The notes below the pieces were generated by a model. That model saw only the letters and a program-made list of their open reading frames with translations, was not told where the DNA came from and ran no database searches. DNA of 64,000 nucleotides, from NCBI RefSeq assembly GCF_033958435.1, contig NC_134145.1, forward strand, positions 40,699,501 to 40,763,500, written 5' to 3'. The stretch comes from Carettochelys insculpta. Lineage: Eukaryota; Chordata; Testudines; Carettochelyidae. The translations under genes and the position numbers were made by a program. Shown here piece by piece: positions 24,961-35,707 of this stretch (within the stretch, counting starts at the first letter, position 1; every line of letters starts with the position of its first letter).

Positions 24961-26626
24961 CATAAGGGGAGGCAGAGGCATGTTAAGTGCCATTGCGGAG
25001 CGATTAAATGATTTCTTTGCTTCAGTCTTCACGGCTGAGGATGTTACAGAGGTTCCTAAATCTGAGCCAGCCTTTTTAGGTGACAAATCTGAGGAACTCT
25101 CCCAGATTGAAGTGACATTAGAGGAGGTTTTGGAGTTAACTGATAAGCTGAATAGTAACAAGTCTCCAGGACCAGACGGTATTCACCCAAGGGTTCTGAA
25201 AGAACTCAAATGTGAAATTGCGGAGTTATTAACAGTGGTTTGTAACCTATCCTTTAAATCCACTTTGATACCAAATGACTGGAAGACGGCCAATATAACG
25301 CCAATATTTAAAAAAGGCTCGAGAGGAGACCCTGGTAATTATAGACCGATAAGTTTAACATCAGTACCAGGCAAATTAGTAGAAACACTAGTAAAGAATA
25401 AAATTGCAAGGCACGTAGAAGAGCACGAATTGTTGGGCAAAAGTCAGCATGGTTTCTGCAGAGGGAAGTCGTGTCTAACTAATCTATTAGAATTCTTTGA
25501 AGGGGTTAATAAACATGCGGACAAGGGGCACCCAGTCGACATAATATACCTAGATTTCCAGAAAGCCTTTGACACGGTCCCACACCAAAGGCTTTTATGT
25601 AAATTAGGTGGTCATGGGATAGGAGGAAAGATCCTTTCATGGATCGGGAATTGGTTAAAAGACAGAAAACAAAGGGTGGGAATAAATGGTAAATTTTCAC
25701 AATGGAGGAGGGTAACTAGTGGTGTTCCCCAGGGGTCAGTCCTGGGACCGATCCTGTTCAACTTGTTCATCAATGATCTAGAAAATGAGGTAAGCAGTGA
25801 GGTGGCGAAGTTTGCAGATGACACCAAGTTGTTCAGGACAGTCAAAAGCAAAAGGGATTGTGAAGAACTACAAAAAGATCTCAGCAAACTGAGTGATTGG
25901 GCAGCAAAATGGCAAATGAAATTTAATGTGGGTAAGTGTAAGGTAATGCATGTTGGAAAAAATAACCCAAATTACACGTACTACATGATGGGGTCAAATT
26001 TAGCTACGACAGATCAGGAAGGGTATCTTGGAATTATAGTGGATAGTTCTCTGAAGACATCCACGCAGTGTGCAGCGGCAGTTAGTAAAGCAAATAGGAT
26101 GTTAGGAATTGTTAAAAAAGGGATCGATAATAAGACAAAAGATATCATACTTCCCCTATATAAAACTATGGTACGCCCACATCTTGAGTACTGCATGCAG
26201 ATGTGGTCTCCTCACCTCAAAAAAGATATATTGGCATTAGAAAAGGTTCAGAAAAGGGCGACTAAGTTGATTAGGGGCTTGGAATGGGTCCCATATGGGG
26301 AGAGGCTAGAGAGACTGGGACTTTTCAGTTTGGAAAAGAGGCGATTGAGGGGCGATATGATAGAGGTATATAAAATCATGAATGGTGTGGAGAAAGTGAA
26401 TATAGAAAAATTATTTACCTTTTCCCATAATACAAGAACTAGGGGACACCAAATAAAATTGATGGGTAGTAGGTTCAAAACTAATAAAAGGAAATTTTTC
26501 TTCACACAGAGCACAGTCAACCTGTGGAACTCCTTGCCCGAGGAGGCTGTGAAGGCCAGGACTCTATTAGGGTTTAAAAAAGAGCTTGATAAATTTTTGC
26601 AGGTTAGGTCCATAAATGGCTATTAG
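24887..26626 (+). CDS. CR1 ORF2 reverse transcriptase, C-terminal part, 579 open codons
   Basis: The frame is unbroken over the whole RT. Visible motifs in order: [15 protein letters not shown] (about residues 93-107), [71 protein letters not shown], the catalytic box FADDTKLF with both aspartates (25817-25822), then the thumb and C-terminal region ([40 protein letters not shown]). The first roughly 33 residues lie upstream of recognisable CR1 similarity and are probably flanking DNA, so the methionine shown is not a genuine start. The open frame over more than 540 CR1 codons suggests a relatively recent insertion. Promoter, ORF1 and endonuclease are missing. Confidence 0.85.
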   Translation: MYNICSTTAAAQLHKLLHTNLHTPGIRGGRGMLSAIAERLNDFFASVFTAEDVTEVPKSEPAFLGDKSEELSQIEVTLEEVLELTDKLNSNKSPGPDGIHPRVLKELKCEIAELLTVVCNLSFKSTLIPNDWKTANITPIFKKGSRGDPGNYRPISLTSVPGKLVETLVKNKIARHVEEHELLGKSQHGFCRGKSCLTNLLEFFEGVNKHADKGHPVDIIYLDFQKAFDTVPHQRLLCKLGGHGIGGKILSWIGNWLKDRKQRVGINGKFSQWRRVTSGVPQGSVLGPILFNLFINDLENEVSSEVAKFADDTKLFRTVKSKRDCEELQKDLSKLSDWAAKWQMKFNVGKCKVMHVGKNNPNYTYYMMGSNLATTDQEGYLGIIVDSSLKTSTQCAAAVSKANRMLGIVKKGIDNKTKDIILPLYKTMVRPHLEYCMQMWSPHLKKDILALEKVQKRATKLIRGLEWVPYGERLERLGLFSLEKRRLRGDMIEVYKIMNGVEKVNIEKLFTFSHNTRTRGHQIKLMGSRFKTNKRKFFFTQSTVNLWNSLPEEAVKARTLLGFKKELDKFLQVRSINGY

Positions 26627-26826
26627 CCAGGGATAAAGTATGGTGCCCCTAGCCTTCATAACAAGGGCAGGAGATGGATGGCAGGAGATAAATCACTTGA
26701 TCATTGTCTTCTGTTCTCCTTCTCTGGGGCACCTGCCATTGGCCACCGTCAGCAGATGGGATGCTGGGCTGGATGGACCTTTGGTCTGACCCAGTATGGC
26801 CATTCTTATGTTCTTATGTTCTTATA
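24960..26826 (+). mobile_element. CR1-clade LINE, 5'-truncated but with a long intact RT frame
   Basis: CR1 similarity begins at about 24985 ([20 protein letters not shown]) and runs to the 3' terminus at about 26826, where tandem TTCTTATG octamers are seen. The roughly 200-bp 3' UTR carries the stretch GCTGGATGGACCTTTGGTCT and GACCCAGTATGGCC common to this CR1 subfamily. The minus-strand fragment at 52158-52690 is the same subfamily. The APE endonuclease is missing, so it cannot move by itself. Confidence 0.85.
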
Positions 26827-28008
26827 TAAGGATAACAGCAGAGGAGAGAGAGAGAGACAGTGAGGGGGCATGTTGTGATGGGAAGTTGGTTTTTCAGGGG
26901 AGCAGAGGGGAGGGCATTTGACAGCATTTCGTTCTGCCTCACCTGATTCTCAATGGGTAAAAGCAGGTCCAGGTTGTGGAGAAGAAGTGATCAGATCCCT
27001 GTCACCCTCTCCCCCAACCCATCTCCACTTCAGCCTGGAATCAAGCCCAGCACTGGCAGGTTTTTGTAAAAGTTGATATGTTCCACATTGTTAGGTGGTT
27101 ATCACTGAATAAGATGAAGACACAGTAGCCTCAGACACCCAATGCACAGCATAAATTGCTATCCTGACCATTTCTGCTCACTATGCAAGGAATGAAAGAT
27201 GATCGCCCACAGTGCTGCTGGCCTTGAACCAGAAATCAGTGCTGTCTGAATTTCATCGCAAACCAGAAACACAGAGTAAATATGAAGAACATAATGGAAT
27301 AGTACATCAGACACCACTGAGATAGCCAAAGCACAGCATAGAGCCAAATTCAGCTCATCTAACCCATGCAGCTAATCTTCTTGAAGTCAATGGAAGTACT
27401 CACAGGAACTTAAGGCAAGCATAATTTGGCATTGCCCAATATACATATAAACTGTGATTTTCCACATCAGTAGATGGCTTATTTTCATACTGTAAATCAT
27501 AACACTAACAATAATTCTTAGCACAATCTTCATTGTCCATGTTCTAGAATGTGATGTTCTGCTTCATGCATGTACAAATAACGTGTACACACACTTTATC
27601 GCTTCATTTGTTAGATAAATGAAGTAATAACAATCTTCCAGCCATAATAACCATCCACATGATTGTTATTGATTTACCAGAGCCTGACTTAGGAAAGCAC
27701 ACATTGTAAAATAAGGTGCTTAAGAAAAAGGAAATATACTGAGAAAAGAAAAAAATAAAATAAATGGGAGGCATGAATGAGAGAAAATCCTCCATGATAC
27801 CTTTCGGTTTTTCTAATTGTGAAATATACTAATACAAACCTAGTCTATTCATTCTGTAGTCAATAAATCATTCTTCCTTAGAGATGAACACTGCCCCTCT
27901 GCTCAAAGACAGAGGAAACAGGAGAGCTGTGGAAGGTATTGGCTGGGATCTGAGCCTTCCCCTTCAGCCAGATGGCAGGATGCAAATCATGAGAGCAGCT
28001 CCATTTTT
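26827..28008. other. no recognisable feature
   Basis: A short (GA)n run at about 26841-26857 follows the CR1 tail. The remainder is AT-rich sequence without genes or element ends that I can identify. Confidence 0.5.
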
Positions 28009-28145
28009 GTAACTATTATTTATTATTGATATTACTGTACTGTACTAGGAGCCTCAGTCAAGGCTAGGCATCTACAAACACAGAACAAAAATAGTCCCCG
28101 CTTCAGAAACCTTACAATCTAAATATATAAGCAAAAGACAATAGG
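28009..28145 (+). repeat. old dispersed amniote repeat
   Basis: The string of words TATTTATTATTGATATTACT, GGCTAGGCATCTACAAACAC, TAGTCCCCGCTTCAGAAACC and TTACAATCTAAATA resembles a repeat familiar from turtle and other amniote genomes, in which a gene-desert consensus reads similarly. I do not commit to its class. It is diverged, so an old insertion is inferred. Confidence 0.5.
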
Positions 28146-28375
28146 TGCAAAAGGATGGGGGAGAGCATATAAGGAAATATTAGGACAATATTGGTCAGAG
28201 TGATAGGCAATGATCTCAACACACCATTCACCTAACAGGTGCTGGTGCTCTTTTGGTAGACTTATGCCAAATGAGAGTTTTAAGGAGGGATTTAAAGGAG
28301 GATAAGGTACTTATGCAGATGATTACAAGGAACTCCTCTTCTGCATGAGAGGCAGCCAGGACAAAGTACAGAGTA

Positions 28376-28948
28376 CACTCACCCCTCATTAAATGAGTAC
28401 TTTACTTACGAGTACTCGCTTAAACAAGGGACACCATTGTTTACTGGAGGAGTGAACTCCCTTGCTAATAGGACCCTTACCCCCCTCCATGGCTCCAACC
28501 TGCTGCAGCCTTAACCTCACCACCAGTCCCTCACACCTAAATCGCTGTAGCCTAAACCCCACCTGCCGGCCACACTCACCTAAACTGCCACAGCCTAAAC
28601 CCCACCCACCTCATGGATCCAACCTGCAGCAGCCTGCACCCCACCGCGCCTGTCCGCCCACCCCACCCACAGACCCAACCTGCCACCAGCTTTTAACTCT
28701 CCCTCCCATTCATGGCCCCAAACTACCCCTAGCCTTTAACCCTCCTCAACTCTGTCCCCAGCCCAAGGTTCACTTACCTTTCAAAAGCAGCACCACCTGT
28801 TGCCACTCTTTCACTGAGTTAGAAGCACTAGGGACCAATCAGAGATTCCTATGTGTATTTTAATGGTAATTTAGTGTCCCTCTTATGAGTTTTCACCTAT
28901 GAACTTAAAGTTGGGAACCAATTGTGCTCATATAGCAGGGGACGAGTG
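28376..28948. mobile_element. 573-bp MITE with CACTCRYCCCY ends and TA target site
   Basis: Left end CACTCACCCCTCATTAAATG, and right end (reverse complement) CACTCGTCCCCTGCTATATG. Both ends are flanked by TA (28374-28375 and 28949-28950), the duplication made by Tc1/mariner-type transposases, including Tigger/pogo. The interior is C-rich and partly repetitive (ACCTGC and CCCCACC blocks). A 133-codon proline-rich frame at 28462-28863 lies wholly inside and is not a gene. Confidence 0.7.
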
Positions 28949-28950
28949 TA

Positions 28951-29980
28951 TTGAAAATGTAACATATGGGAGCTGGAGGCTGACATCAGGGGCCAATTGT
29001 AGTAGTGGGCTTCTCTATATCGAATGAAAGATTAAAGATAGGGTAGGTAGGTCATGAAGGGTTTTGCGAGTGAAGAGAAGTAAGCTTACATTTGATTCTG
29101 GTGGTGGATACTGAGCCCCTCAGGACTGAGATGATCACTTCTAGAATGCCTGGAAAATGGAATTCGTCATCACGATCGTAAATAAATCGAGAAGAACGAG
29201 AATAAATAAAATACTTTGTACTCTCCTGAACAGAGTGATTTTAAGAGAGAACAGGGTAATTCATCTCTGGCTCATTAGCTGCCTCCTGCTAGACAGAGGG
29301 TATCTGATGACTATAAAGATGACAAACCCTTCTCCTCAAATTACAGAGCCTCACATGGCAGTGACAAGCCCTTCTCCTGACATTACAGAGCTTCCAATAT
29401 TTGGGTTTAGTTGAATTTTAAATGGAGTATTTGGAGAGAAAGAAAGTGATTTTAGCTGCACAATTTAAATATCTCTAATCAATGCTTTGTAAGAAAGTCT
29501 TGGCCAATCCAATTCAAGAGTTAAATTTTGACCATTTCTTTTCCTTTTGCCTTTTGGGTTGGGAAGGGACACTAACCCAAAATTATTTCACCCTCACTAA
29601 AAATTATTAAATAGGAGTGGGAGATTTTGTTAGTAGCCCTGAAATAAAATACTTTTTGCGAGGCTTAAGTAGGCCCTCTTCTTCATTTCCTCCAAAATAA
29701 TTCCATGGTCAGAAGAATGGATGAAAATTCATTCTTGCAGTTATTTCTCATGGAAAAACAACATCAACAACTAGTAGCTGTAACCTATTCATCATCATAA
29801 GTAGCTGCTGGACCACTTGGACCTGCCATGTAAAACAAATTATGATTGTGCAAAAGGCAGCAACATCCTATTTTGATTACACTTACCACTTACGGATTTC
29901 TACATCCAGTTGCCCAGAATAAATATTATGTTCAGTGATTAAAGAATAACTTGGGGGTTTGTCATTTTTAACTTGAATAC
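28951..29980. other. no recognisable feature
   Basis: A tandem pair of about 40 bp near 29320-29395 (CCCTTCTCCTSAMATTACAG AGC twice) is the only structure noted. No gene was seen. Confidence 0.5.
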
Positions 29981-29991
29981 ATTCAAGAACA
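29981..29991 (+). repeat. left target-site duplication of LINE copy 3
   Basis: ATTCAAGAACA is repeated exactly at 33738-33748, on the other side of the LINE. Confidence 0.85.
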
Positions 29992-30504
29992 AGGGAGTAA
30001 ACCCTGACAGAAAAATCCAGAAGGGAGTCCTAAGGCGGTTCTGTGCCAACTTCTGGCATTGACCCGGCAACTCTTGCAGCTGAGCTGGTACCAGATGTAG
30101 AGGTTATCCTCTCCTTTGGACTATATCAATAAAGCTGAGAGGGGAACACTGGTGTCTGGACAGCCCAGGGTCCTAAAAAATTGCCCAGGCTCACGTCTGG
30201 AGAGGTATTCCAGCATCGCTTAACAGCGCTGAACCAACACGGGAGGTAACAGATACCAGTTATAAGCTCTTGCTCGATTTGCATAGAGAACGAGTGCCAG
30301 GGATTGCCTTTGACGGTGGGAGAGATCGTCGCATCTCACTGGACAGTCACTGCCCACCTCAAGCTGGGTAGCCTCCAGCCAGTAGGGTACTATCCTGCCA
30401 CAGTTCACCTGCCTCACTGGGTACGTGAGGCTTAAGGTTCCCAAACCTGACAAGTGACTGAAATTTGAGCACCAGGCAAACCAATAAGAAAATCAACAAG
30501 AAAA

Positions 30505-31449
30505 GGAAACCATCAAAGTTTTAAGTTTGCTTGCTGGAATGTGCGGACCATGTGGACCGGTTTTACTGAAGATCTTCAGGACATCAGCGATACCTTAAAG
30601 ACCACTGTCATCAATGAGGAACTGGAGAGGCTCCAGGTTGACATTGCTGCTCTGCAAGAGACATGACTCGCAGATTTGGGATCTCTCGTGGAAAAGGACT
30701 ACACTTTTTTCTGGCAGGGTAAAGCCCAAGAAGAACCCAGGGAGAATGGTGTTGGCTTCGCCATCAGAAACACCCTTCTACAAATGGTGGAATTAGTCAT
30801 GGGCGGATCAGAAAGACTCCTTCAGGTCATACTTCAAACTTGCGCCGGTCCTGTCCACCTGATCAGTGCTTACGCTCCAACCCTGTATGCTGCACCGGAA
30901 GTAAAAGACAAGTTCTATGACATGCTTAGTGCTGCCATAGGGCAAATACCTGATCACGAGCAACTGTACCTTTTGGGTGACTTCAATGCGAGAGTTGGAG
31001 CTGATCGTGACTCATGGCCTTCCTGCTTAGGCCACTTCGGTGTGGGAAAAATGAATGAAAACGGACAGCGTCTTCTCGAACTTTGCATGTACCACAATCT
31101 GTGCATCACAAACACATTTTTCCAAACCAAGCCATGGCACAGAGTGTCATGGAGATACCCACGCTCGAAACAATGGCATCAACTGGTCGTGGTCATCGCT
31201 AGACGTGATAACCTCAAAAACGTCCTTCTGGCACGCAGCTATCATAGTGCCAACTGCAGTACAGATCACTCGCTAGTTTGCTCCAAACTCAAGGTGATTC
31301 CCAAGAAGCTGTACCACGTTAAACCAGTTGGAAGGCCCTGCATTGTTGCCAGAAAGACAGCAAACTCAGAGATAGCTAAAAAGTTCAGAGAGACCCTTGA
31401 GGAGAATCTGTGCAGCAGCCCTGGGGGTGCCGATGTGACATCCAGATGA
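30505..31449 (+). pseudogene. LINE copy 3, APE endonuclease part of the ORF
   Basis: The frame encodes an exonuclease-endonuclease-phosphatase (APE) domain: FACWNVRTMW near 30528, ERLQVDIAALQET (the metal-binding Glu region) just before the TGA at 30664-30666, then ISAYAPTLYAAPEVKDKFYD, YLLGDFNARVGAD (the catalytic Asp-Asn pair at about 30978-31000), GVGKMNENGQRLLELCMYHN and CSTDHSLVCSKLK, which contains the terminal Asp-His. The domain nicks target DNA to prime reverse transcription (family role). It closes at a second in-frame TGA at 31447-31449, after which the same frame continues. Apart from the stops, all core residues are recognisable. Confidence 0.85.
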
Positions 31450-31482
31450 CAGCATCTAAGGAATACAATTTACAACACGGCC

Positions 31483-32883
31483 TTGTTGGTGTTTGGAAGA
31501 AGAGCTAGAAACACAAATGACTGGTTTGAAGCTAACTCCGATAAGATGATTCCAGCCATCGAAAAGAAGTGCGCTGCACTCCTGGAGTACAAACGCTCGC
31601 CAAGACAGAGTACCCGGCAAGCACTCAGAGCAGACAGAAAAACAGTACAGCAGACGGCCAGGTGCTGTGCCAACAACTACTGGCTCGAGATATGCAGCAG
31701 CATCCAGACCAGTGCTGACTTTGGTAATCTCAGGGGAATGTACGAGGGCATCAAGAAGGCATTAGGACCCACCCAGAACAAGATGGCACCTCTGAAATCC
31801 AAATCTGGTGAAGTCATCACTGACAAAGCCAAACAGATGGAGTGCTGGGTCGAGCACTACTCCAAGTTGCACTCACGTGAGAACATTGTGGTTGATACAG
31901 CCCTTGATGCCATCGAGCTCCTACCAGTAATGGACAAACTGGACCAGGAACCAACTGTGGATGAACTGAAGAAAGCCATCAACAGCATTGCAGTAGGAAA
32001 GGCCCCAGGCCAGGATGGTATACCACCAGAGGTAATCAAGTGTGCCACAGACACTCTCCTGCAACCCCTACATGAGCTAGTGTGCCTGTGCTGGAGAGAG
32101 GGAGAGGTTCCACAGGATATGCGCGACGCTAACATCATAACCTTGTATAAGAACAAAGGAGACAGAAGCGACTGCAACAATTACCGTGGAATCTCCCTCC
32201 TAAGCATCACTGGTAATCTGTTCGCTCGTGTCATCCTCGGCAGACTCCAGAAGATCGCTGAGAGGGTGTATCCTGAATCACAGTGAGGATTCTGAGCAGA
32301 GAGATCTACCGTTGACATGGTCTTCTCTCTGAGGCAGCTTCAGGAGAAATGCAGGGAGCAGAGGAAGCCACTCTATATTGCCTTCCTCGACCTGACCAAG
32401 GGCTTCGATTTGGTCAGCAGGGATGGACTGTTCAAACTACTCCACAAGATAGGCTGTCCACCATGGTTACTCAAGATGATCCAGTCTTTCCATGAAGACA
32501 TGAGAGGAACCAGCCAATATGACAGCACATTATCGGATGTTTTCTGCATCAGGAGCAGCGTCAAACAAGAACGCGTCCTTGCTCCGGCATTGTTCGGGAT
32601 CTTCTTTGTGCTCCTCCTGAAGCACGCCTTTGGATCTTCAACAGAGGGCATCTTTTTGCACACAAGAGCTGATGGGAAACTGTTTAATCTTGCAAGGCTG
32701 AAAGCTAAGTCTAAGGTGTGGGAAGTCGTCATCAGAGATATGCAGTTTGCAGATGACGCTGCTGTAGTGTCACACAGAAGACCAGCTTCAGAAACTGCTG
32801 GATCAGTTCTCCAAAGCATGCAAGGACTTGGGGCTTTCCATCAGCCTGAAGAAGACAAAAGTACTTGGTTAGGACTTTGCTGA
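31483..32883 (+). pseudogene. LINE copy 3, linker and reverse transcriptase part of the ORF
   Basis: The frame is the same as the endonuclease. The linker holds NDWFEANSDKMIPAIEKKCA and KMAPLKSKSGEVITDKAKQM, followed by VGKAPGQDGIPPEVIK. The RT holds DRSDCNNYRGISLLSITGNL, LYIAFLDLTKGFDLVSRDGL (motif A), SSVKQERVLAPALFGIFFVL (motif B) and MQFADDAAVVSH (motif C, FADD). TGA codons at 32284-32286 and near 32293 interrupt it. A 2-nt loss in the CACACA run at about 32774 (compare CACACACAG in copy 1) shifts the frame just after the catalytic box. The change GCV to ERV in the KQGCV motif is a further defect. Confidence 0.85.
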
Positions 32884-33172
32884 ACCGCCATCAATCAGCA
32901 TTGACAACTATTCGTTAGAGGTCGTCCATGAGTTTGTTTACCTGGGGTCCACCATCACTGACACCGTGTTACTGGAGACTCAGCTAAATAGAAGGATCAG
33001 AAAAGCAGCCACAACCCTGTCCAGACTCAGCGAGAGAGTGTGGAATAACATCAAGTTGTACACCCACACCAACATGCAAGTCTACAGAGCCTGCATCCTC
33101 AGCACCCTCCTTTAAGACAGTGAGTCTTGGACCCTGTACTTCCGCCAGGAAAAGAGGCTGAAAGTCTTCCAC

Positions 33173-33640
33173 TTGCGCTGCCTCAGGCACATCCTTGGAA
33201 TATCATGGAAGGACAGAGTGCCCAACACCGCCATCCTTGAGCAAGCTGGAATCCCAACCATGCACACCCTCCTCAGGCAGCGGTGGCTCTGCTGGCTTGG
33301 CCACGTCCACAGGATGAATGATGGAAGGATCCCAAAAGACATCCTGTATGGCGAGCTAGCCTCTGGCAAAAGACTTCCCAGATGCCCCCAGTTGCTCTAC
33401 AAAGATGTTTGCAAGGGGAACCTCAGGGAGGTAGACATCGAACCGGACAGCTGGGAGGAACTGGCAGACAATCACAGCAGATGGGGGCAGGAACTACACA
33501 AGGGCCTTCAGAAGGGTGAGATGAAGATCAGATAGCTAGCAAAGGAGAAGTGAGCCCACAGAAAGCACAGTAAGGACCTGCCAGACACCCATTACACATG
33601 CAAAGGATGTAGCAAGGACTGTCACTCTCATATGGGCCTT
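33173..33640 (+). pseudogene. LINE copy 3, C-terminal region with degenerate zinc finger
   Basis: The segment reads LRHILGISWKDRVPNTAILE, LLRQRWLCWLGHVHRMNDGR and IPKDILYGELASGKRL, then ends with a Cys-rich block near 33590-33660 (YTCKGCSKDCHSHMGLYSPS). This is a CX2CX12HX4C finger in which the His has become Pro. Copy 2 keeps the His. The finger probably binds the element RNA or the target (inference). Confidence 0.75.
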
Positions 33641-33737
33641 TACAGTCCCAGTCGACGCTGCAAATGATGATCCCAAATGGAACTACGAAGGGCGCGATCC
33701 ATAGTCTACATAGACTGAAGGATGCTACTACTACTAT

Positions 33738-33748
33738 ATTCAAGAACA
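33738..33748 (+). repeat. right target-site duplication of LINE copy 3
   Basis: ATTCAAGAACA immediately follows the microsatellite tail and matches 29981-29991 exactly. Confidence 0.85.
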
Positions 33749-34264
33749 CATATTTCTTCTAACCTGCATGTCTATATACATTTTCTATAATTATTTGCAT
33801 TTTTGAACCCTCACCATATTTTGAGACCCTTGTGGGAAAAAATAGAAAATAAATTATGTTAATACATATTTGGAAATGAATTTAGACCAATGCTGACTGA
33901 TGGGCATGTGGCTAAGACTGATGTCCAAAGGAAAAGAAGACAAGGTACTAAAACAAATATATTCAGATTTATTTTCTTTTTTAGAGAACAGTTTCCTATT
34001 AACGTCTGAGTCTCACACATTGTATGTGAGCTTTCTCTTCAGGAAAATGGATTTGTAGTGTACAATAATAATTAATATTACAAGACTAAAATCTGAGCTG
34101 CACAACATACTCTTTTGAAAATCCCCTGAAAGCTGAATATGATCAACAGCTGAAATTTATGAAGCTGCACATAAATATCACTTCACCCCTAGGCCAACAA
34201 TGAGACAGCAGCAGAGAAAAGAACATGTACCCAAAATCATTTAAATATAGGAAAGTTAACTAGA
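33749..34264. other. no recognisable feature
   Basis: AT-rich spacer without genes or element ends that I can identify. Confidence 0.55.
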
Positions 34265-34425
34265 ATGATGATGAGAAGCCCTGTGGCACCTTATAGATGC
34301 ATCTGAGGAAGTGGGTTTTTGCCCACGAAAGCTTATGCTCCAAAATAGCTGTTAGTCTATAAGGTGCCACAGGACTTCTTGTTGCTCTCAAAGATACAGA
34401 CTAACATAGCTACCGCTCTGATAGA
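34265..34425 (+). repeat. Penelope-type 3' tail, partly folded back
   Basis: The unit opens with an inverted scrap (AAGCCCTGTGGCACCTTATA) and then runs CATCTGAGGAAGTGGGTTTT, GCCCACGAAAGCTTATGCTC, GTTAGTCTATAAGGTGCCAC and ACAGACTAACATAGCTACCG. The start and the TATAAGGTGCCACAGG part pair with each other. The 3' order of blocks is the same as in the non-coding end of the Penelope-like element at 11240-11431, so I take it as a short derivative of a related element. Confidence 0.65.
34303..34341 (+). ncRNA. hammerhead-ribozyme-like core
   Basis: CTGAGGA (34303-34309) fits CUGANGA. The stem AGTGGG-TTTTT-CCCAC (34310-34326) fits stem II. GAAA (34327-34330) fits the second conserved strand. GC-TTAT-GC (34331-34338) can form a very short stem III, and TC (34339-34340) fits the UH cleavage site. 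A stable stem I is not evident from the flanks (GATGCAT on the left, CAAAATAG on the right), so the copy may be inactive. Hammerhead motifs have been described in Penelope-like elements (established knowledge). The assignment here is by eye. Confidence 0.5.
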
Positions 34426-34511
34426 ATGATTATTGAAATTGTTGTACAAGTTGATGTCAGCATAAGGAAAAACAGCATCACTGGAACATTGAATGCACAA
34501 TGACTAATTCC

Positions 34512-34866
34512 AAGCTTGACTACACTAGTCTGCTCCTTCAAAGGAGGGGGCATGTAAATGAGCCTGGTTGGTGAATAGCAATGAGGTGCTGCGCTGCATA
34601 TGCAGCACCTCATTAGCATAATTATCCCTGTGCGAACTTTGGAGTTGCTAAGTTTGAAGCGTCAGCAAGCAGCCTAGCTGTAGGTACTTTTAAGTGCCTG
34701 TGGCTACACAGCTTGTCGGTGCTTTGAAGTTAGCAACTGCAAAGTTTGTTTGGTAAGAATTATGCTAATGAGGTGCTGCATATGCAGCACAGCACCTCAT
34801 TCCTATTCACTGACCAGGCCCATTTACACATTCCCTTTAAAAGAGGGGGCTAGTGTAGATGAGCCC
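34512..34866. mobile_element. 355-bp foldback MITE
   Basis: Left end AAGCTTGACTACACTAGTCT, and right end (reverse complement) GGGCTCATCTACACTAGCCC. The arms continue to match (CCTTCAAAGGAGGGG against CCTTTAAAAGAGGGGG; GAGGTGCTGCGCTGCATATG against GAGGTGCTGTGCTGCATATG). TCC flanks both sides (34509-34511 and 34867-34869), a candidate 3-bp duplication. No protein. Confidence 0.75.
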
Positions 34867-34869
34867 TCC

Positions 34870-35707
34870 ATCTCCAAAACGTAATGCAGACTTAAAAGGA
34901 ATTCAGATATGAGCAATAAGACCGATTGGAGGATGGAATAGCTTTTCTATGAGGAGAGAATGAAGACATTGTTGACTTTAGGCAAGAGATAATGGAGGGG
35001 TGAAAAAATATCTAAAATAACGATTGACACATTTAAGATAGATTGGACGTTTCTAGTCTTACAAGTTCAAGGGGATGTGGCATGAGCTGGAAAGACACAT
35101 TCAGAAAAGGTAAAAGGAATTATTTTCCCATAAGGTGTGCTTAGACTATGGGCCTTCATATCACATGATATCATTTATGCTAAGAATATAGCAGGAATCA
35201 GAGAGATTGAATATTTCTATAGGATCAATACCATCTAGACATTAAGTAGTGCACAAAGAGTAAAGACTTTAATCTTTGCGTCTGTTTCCCGATATATGTA
35301 AAGACCAATTACACTGATGACATTGTGACAGAAAAGTTCCAAATCTATAGCTGTTTCAGTCATTCGGTTAAAGTCTATTAAATTCTTTAAATGCTGAATA
35401 GAGTAAGCACATACTATTTGTCCATGAATTAAAGCAGGAAGAGTCATCTGTAAGTGTTCATGTATATGAGCAATACAATCAGGAGAAAATGTTGTTTTAA
35501 CTTGTGGCTAGGAAGACTTAATGGGCCCTTGTGCCAGATTTTGCAGCCCAGGAGCAATATATGAGAGATCAGGTTAAACTAGGCAGTAAGCATTCAAATA
35601 AACCCTCTCTGTTAGTCCTGTGACAAGCCAAGATATTTTGACTTATTTTGAAAAAGACTGAAGTTAACTCAAATGATAATATCCTCTTAATTAAATCCTT
35701 CCATCTT
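34870..35707. other. no recognisable feature
   Basis: AT-rich DNA between a MITE and the Harbinger complex. No gene or terminal repeats were seen. The base composition changes abruptly to CpG-rich at about 35708. Confidence 0.55.

Larger units (their letters stand above)
29992..33737 (+). mobile_element. APE-type LINE (copy 3), full-length insertion of 3,746 bp
   Basis: The insertion starts at AGGGAGTAAACCCTGACAGA and ends in GAAGGATGCTACTACTACTA (a TAC-type microsatellite tail), and it is bracketed by a perfect 11-bp duplication. A leader of about 500 bp precedes the coding region and is shared with copy 2 (for example GCTTATAACCGG/CAGTTATAAGC-type words). One reading frame covers the endonuclease and most of the RT, interrupted by a few TGA codons. 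Such TGAs are typical of CpG decay from CGA, or of TGG or TGC changes. The family lacks LTRs and a poly(A) tail, consistent with RTE-like elements; the clade is not settled. Confidence 0.88.

Noticed and set aside
28462..28863. 133-codon proline-rich frame
   Set aside because: It lies wholly inside a MITE whose interior is C-rich; there is no domain and no start context.
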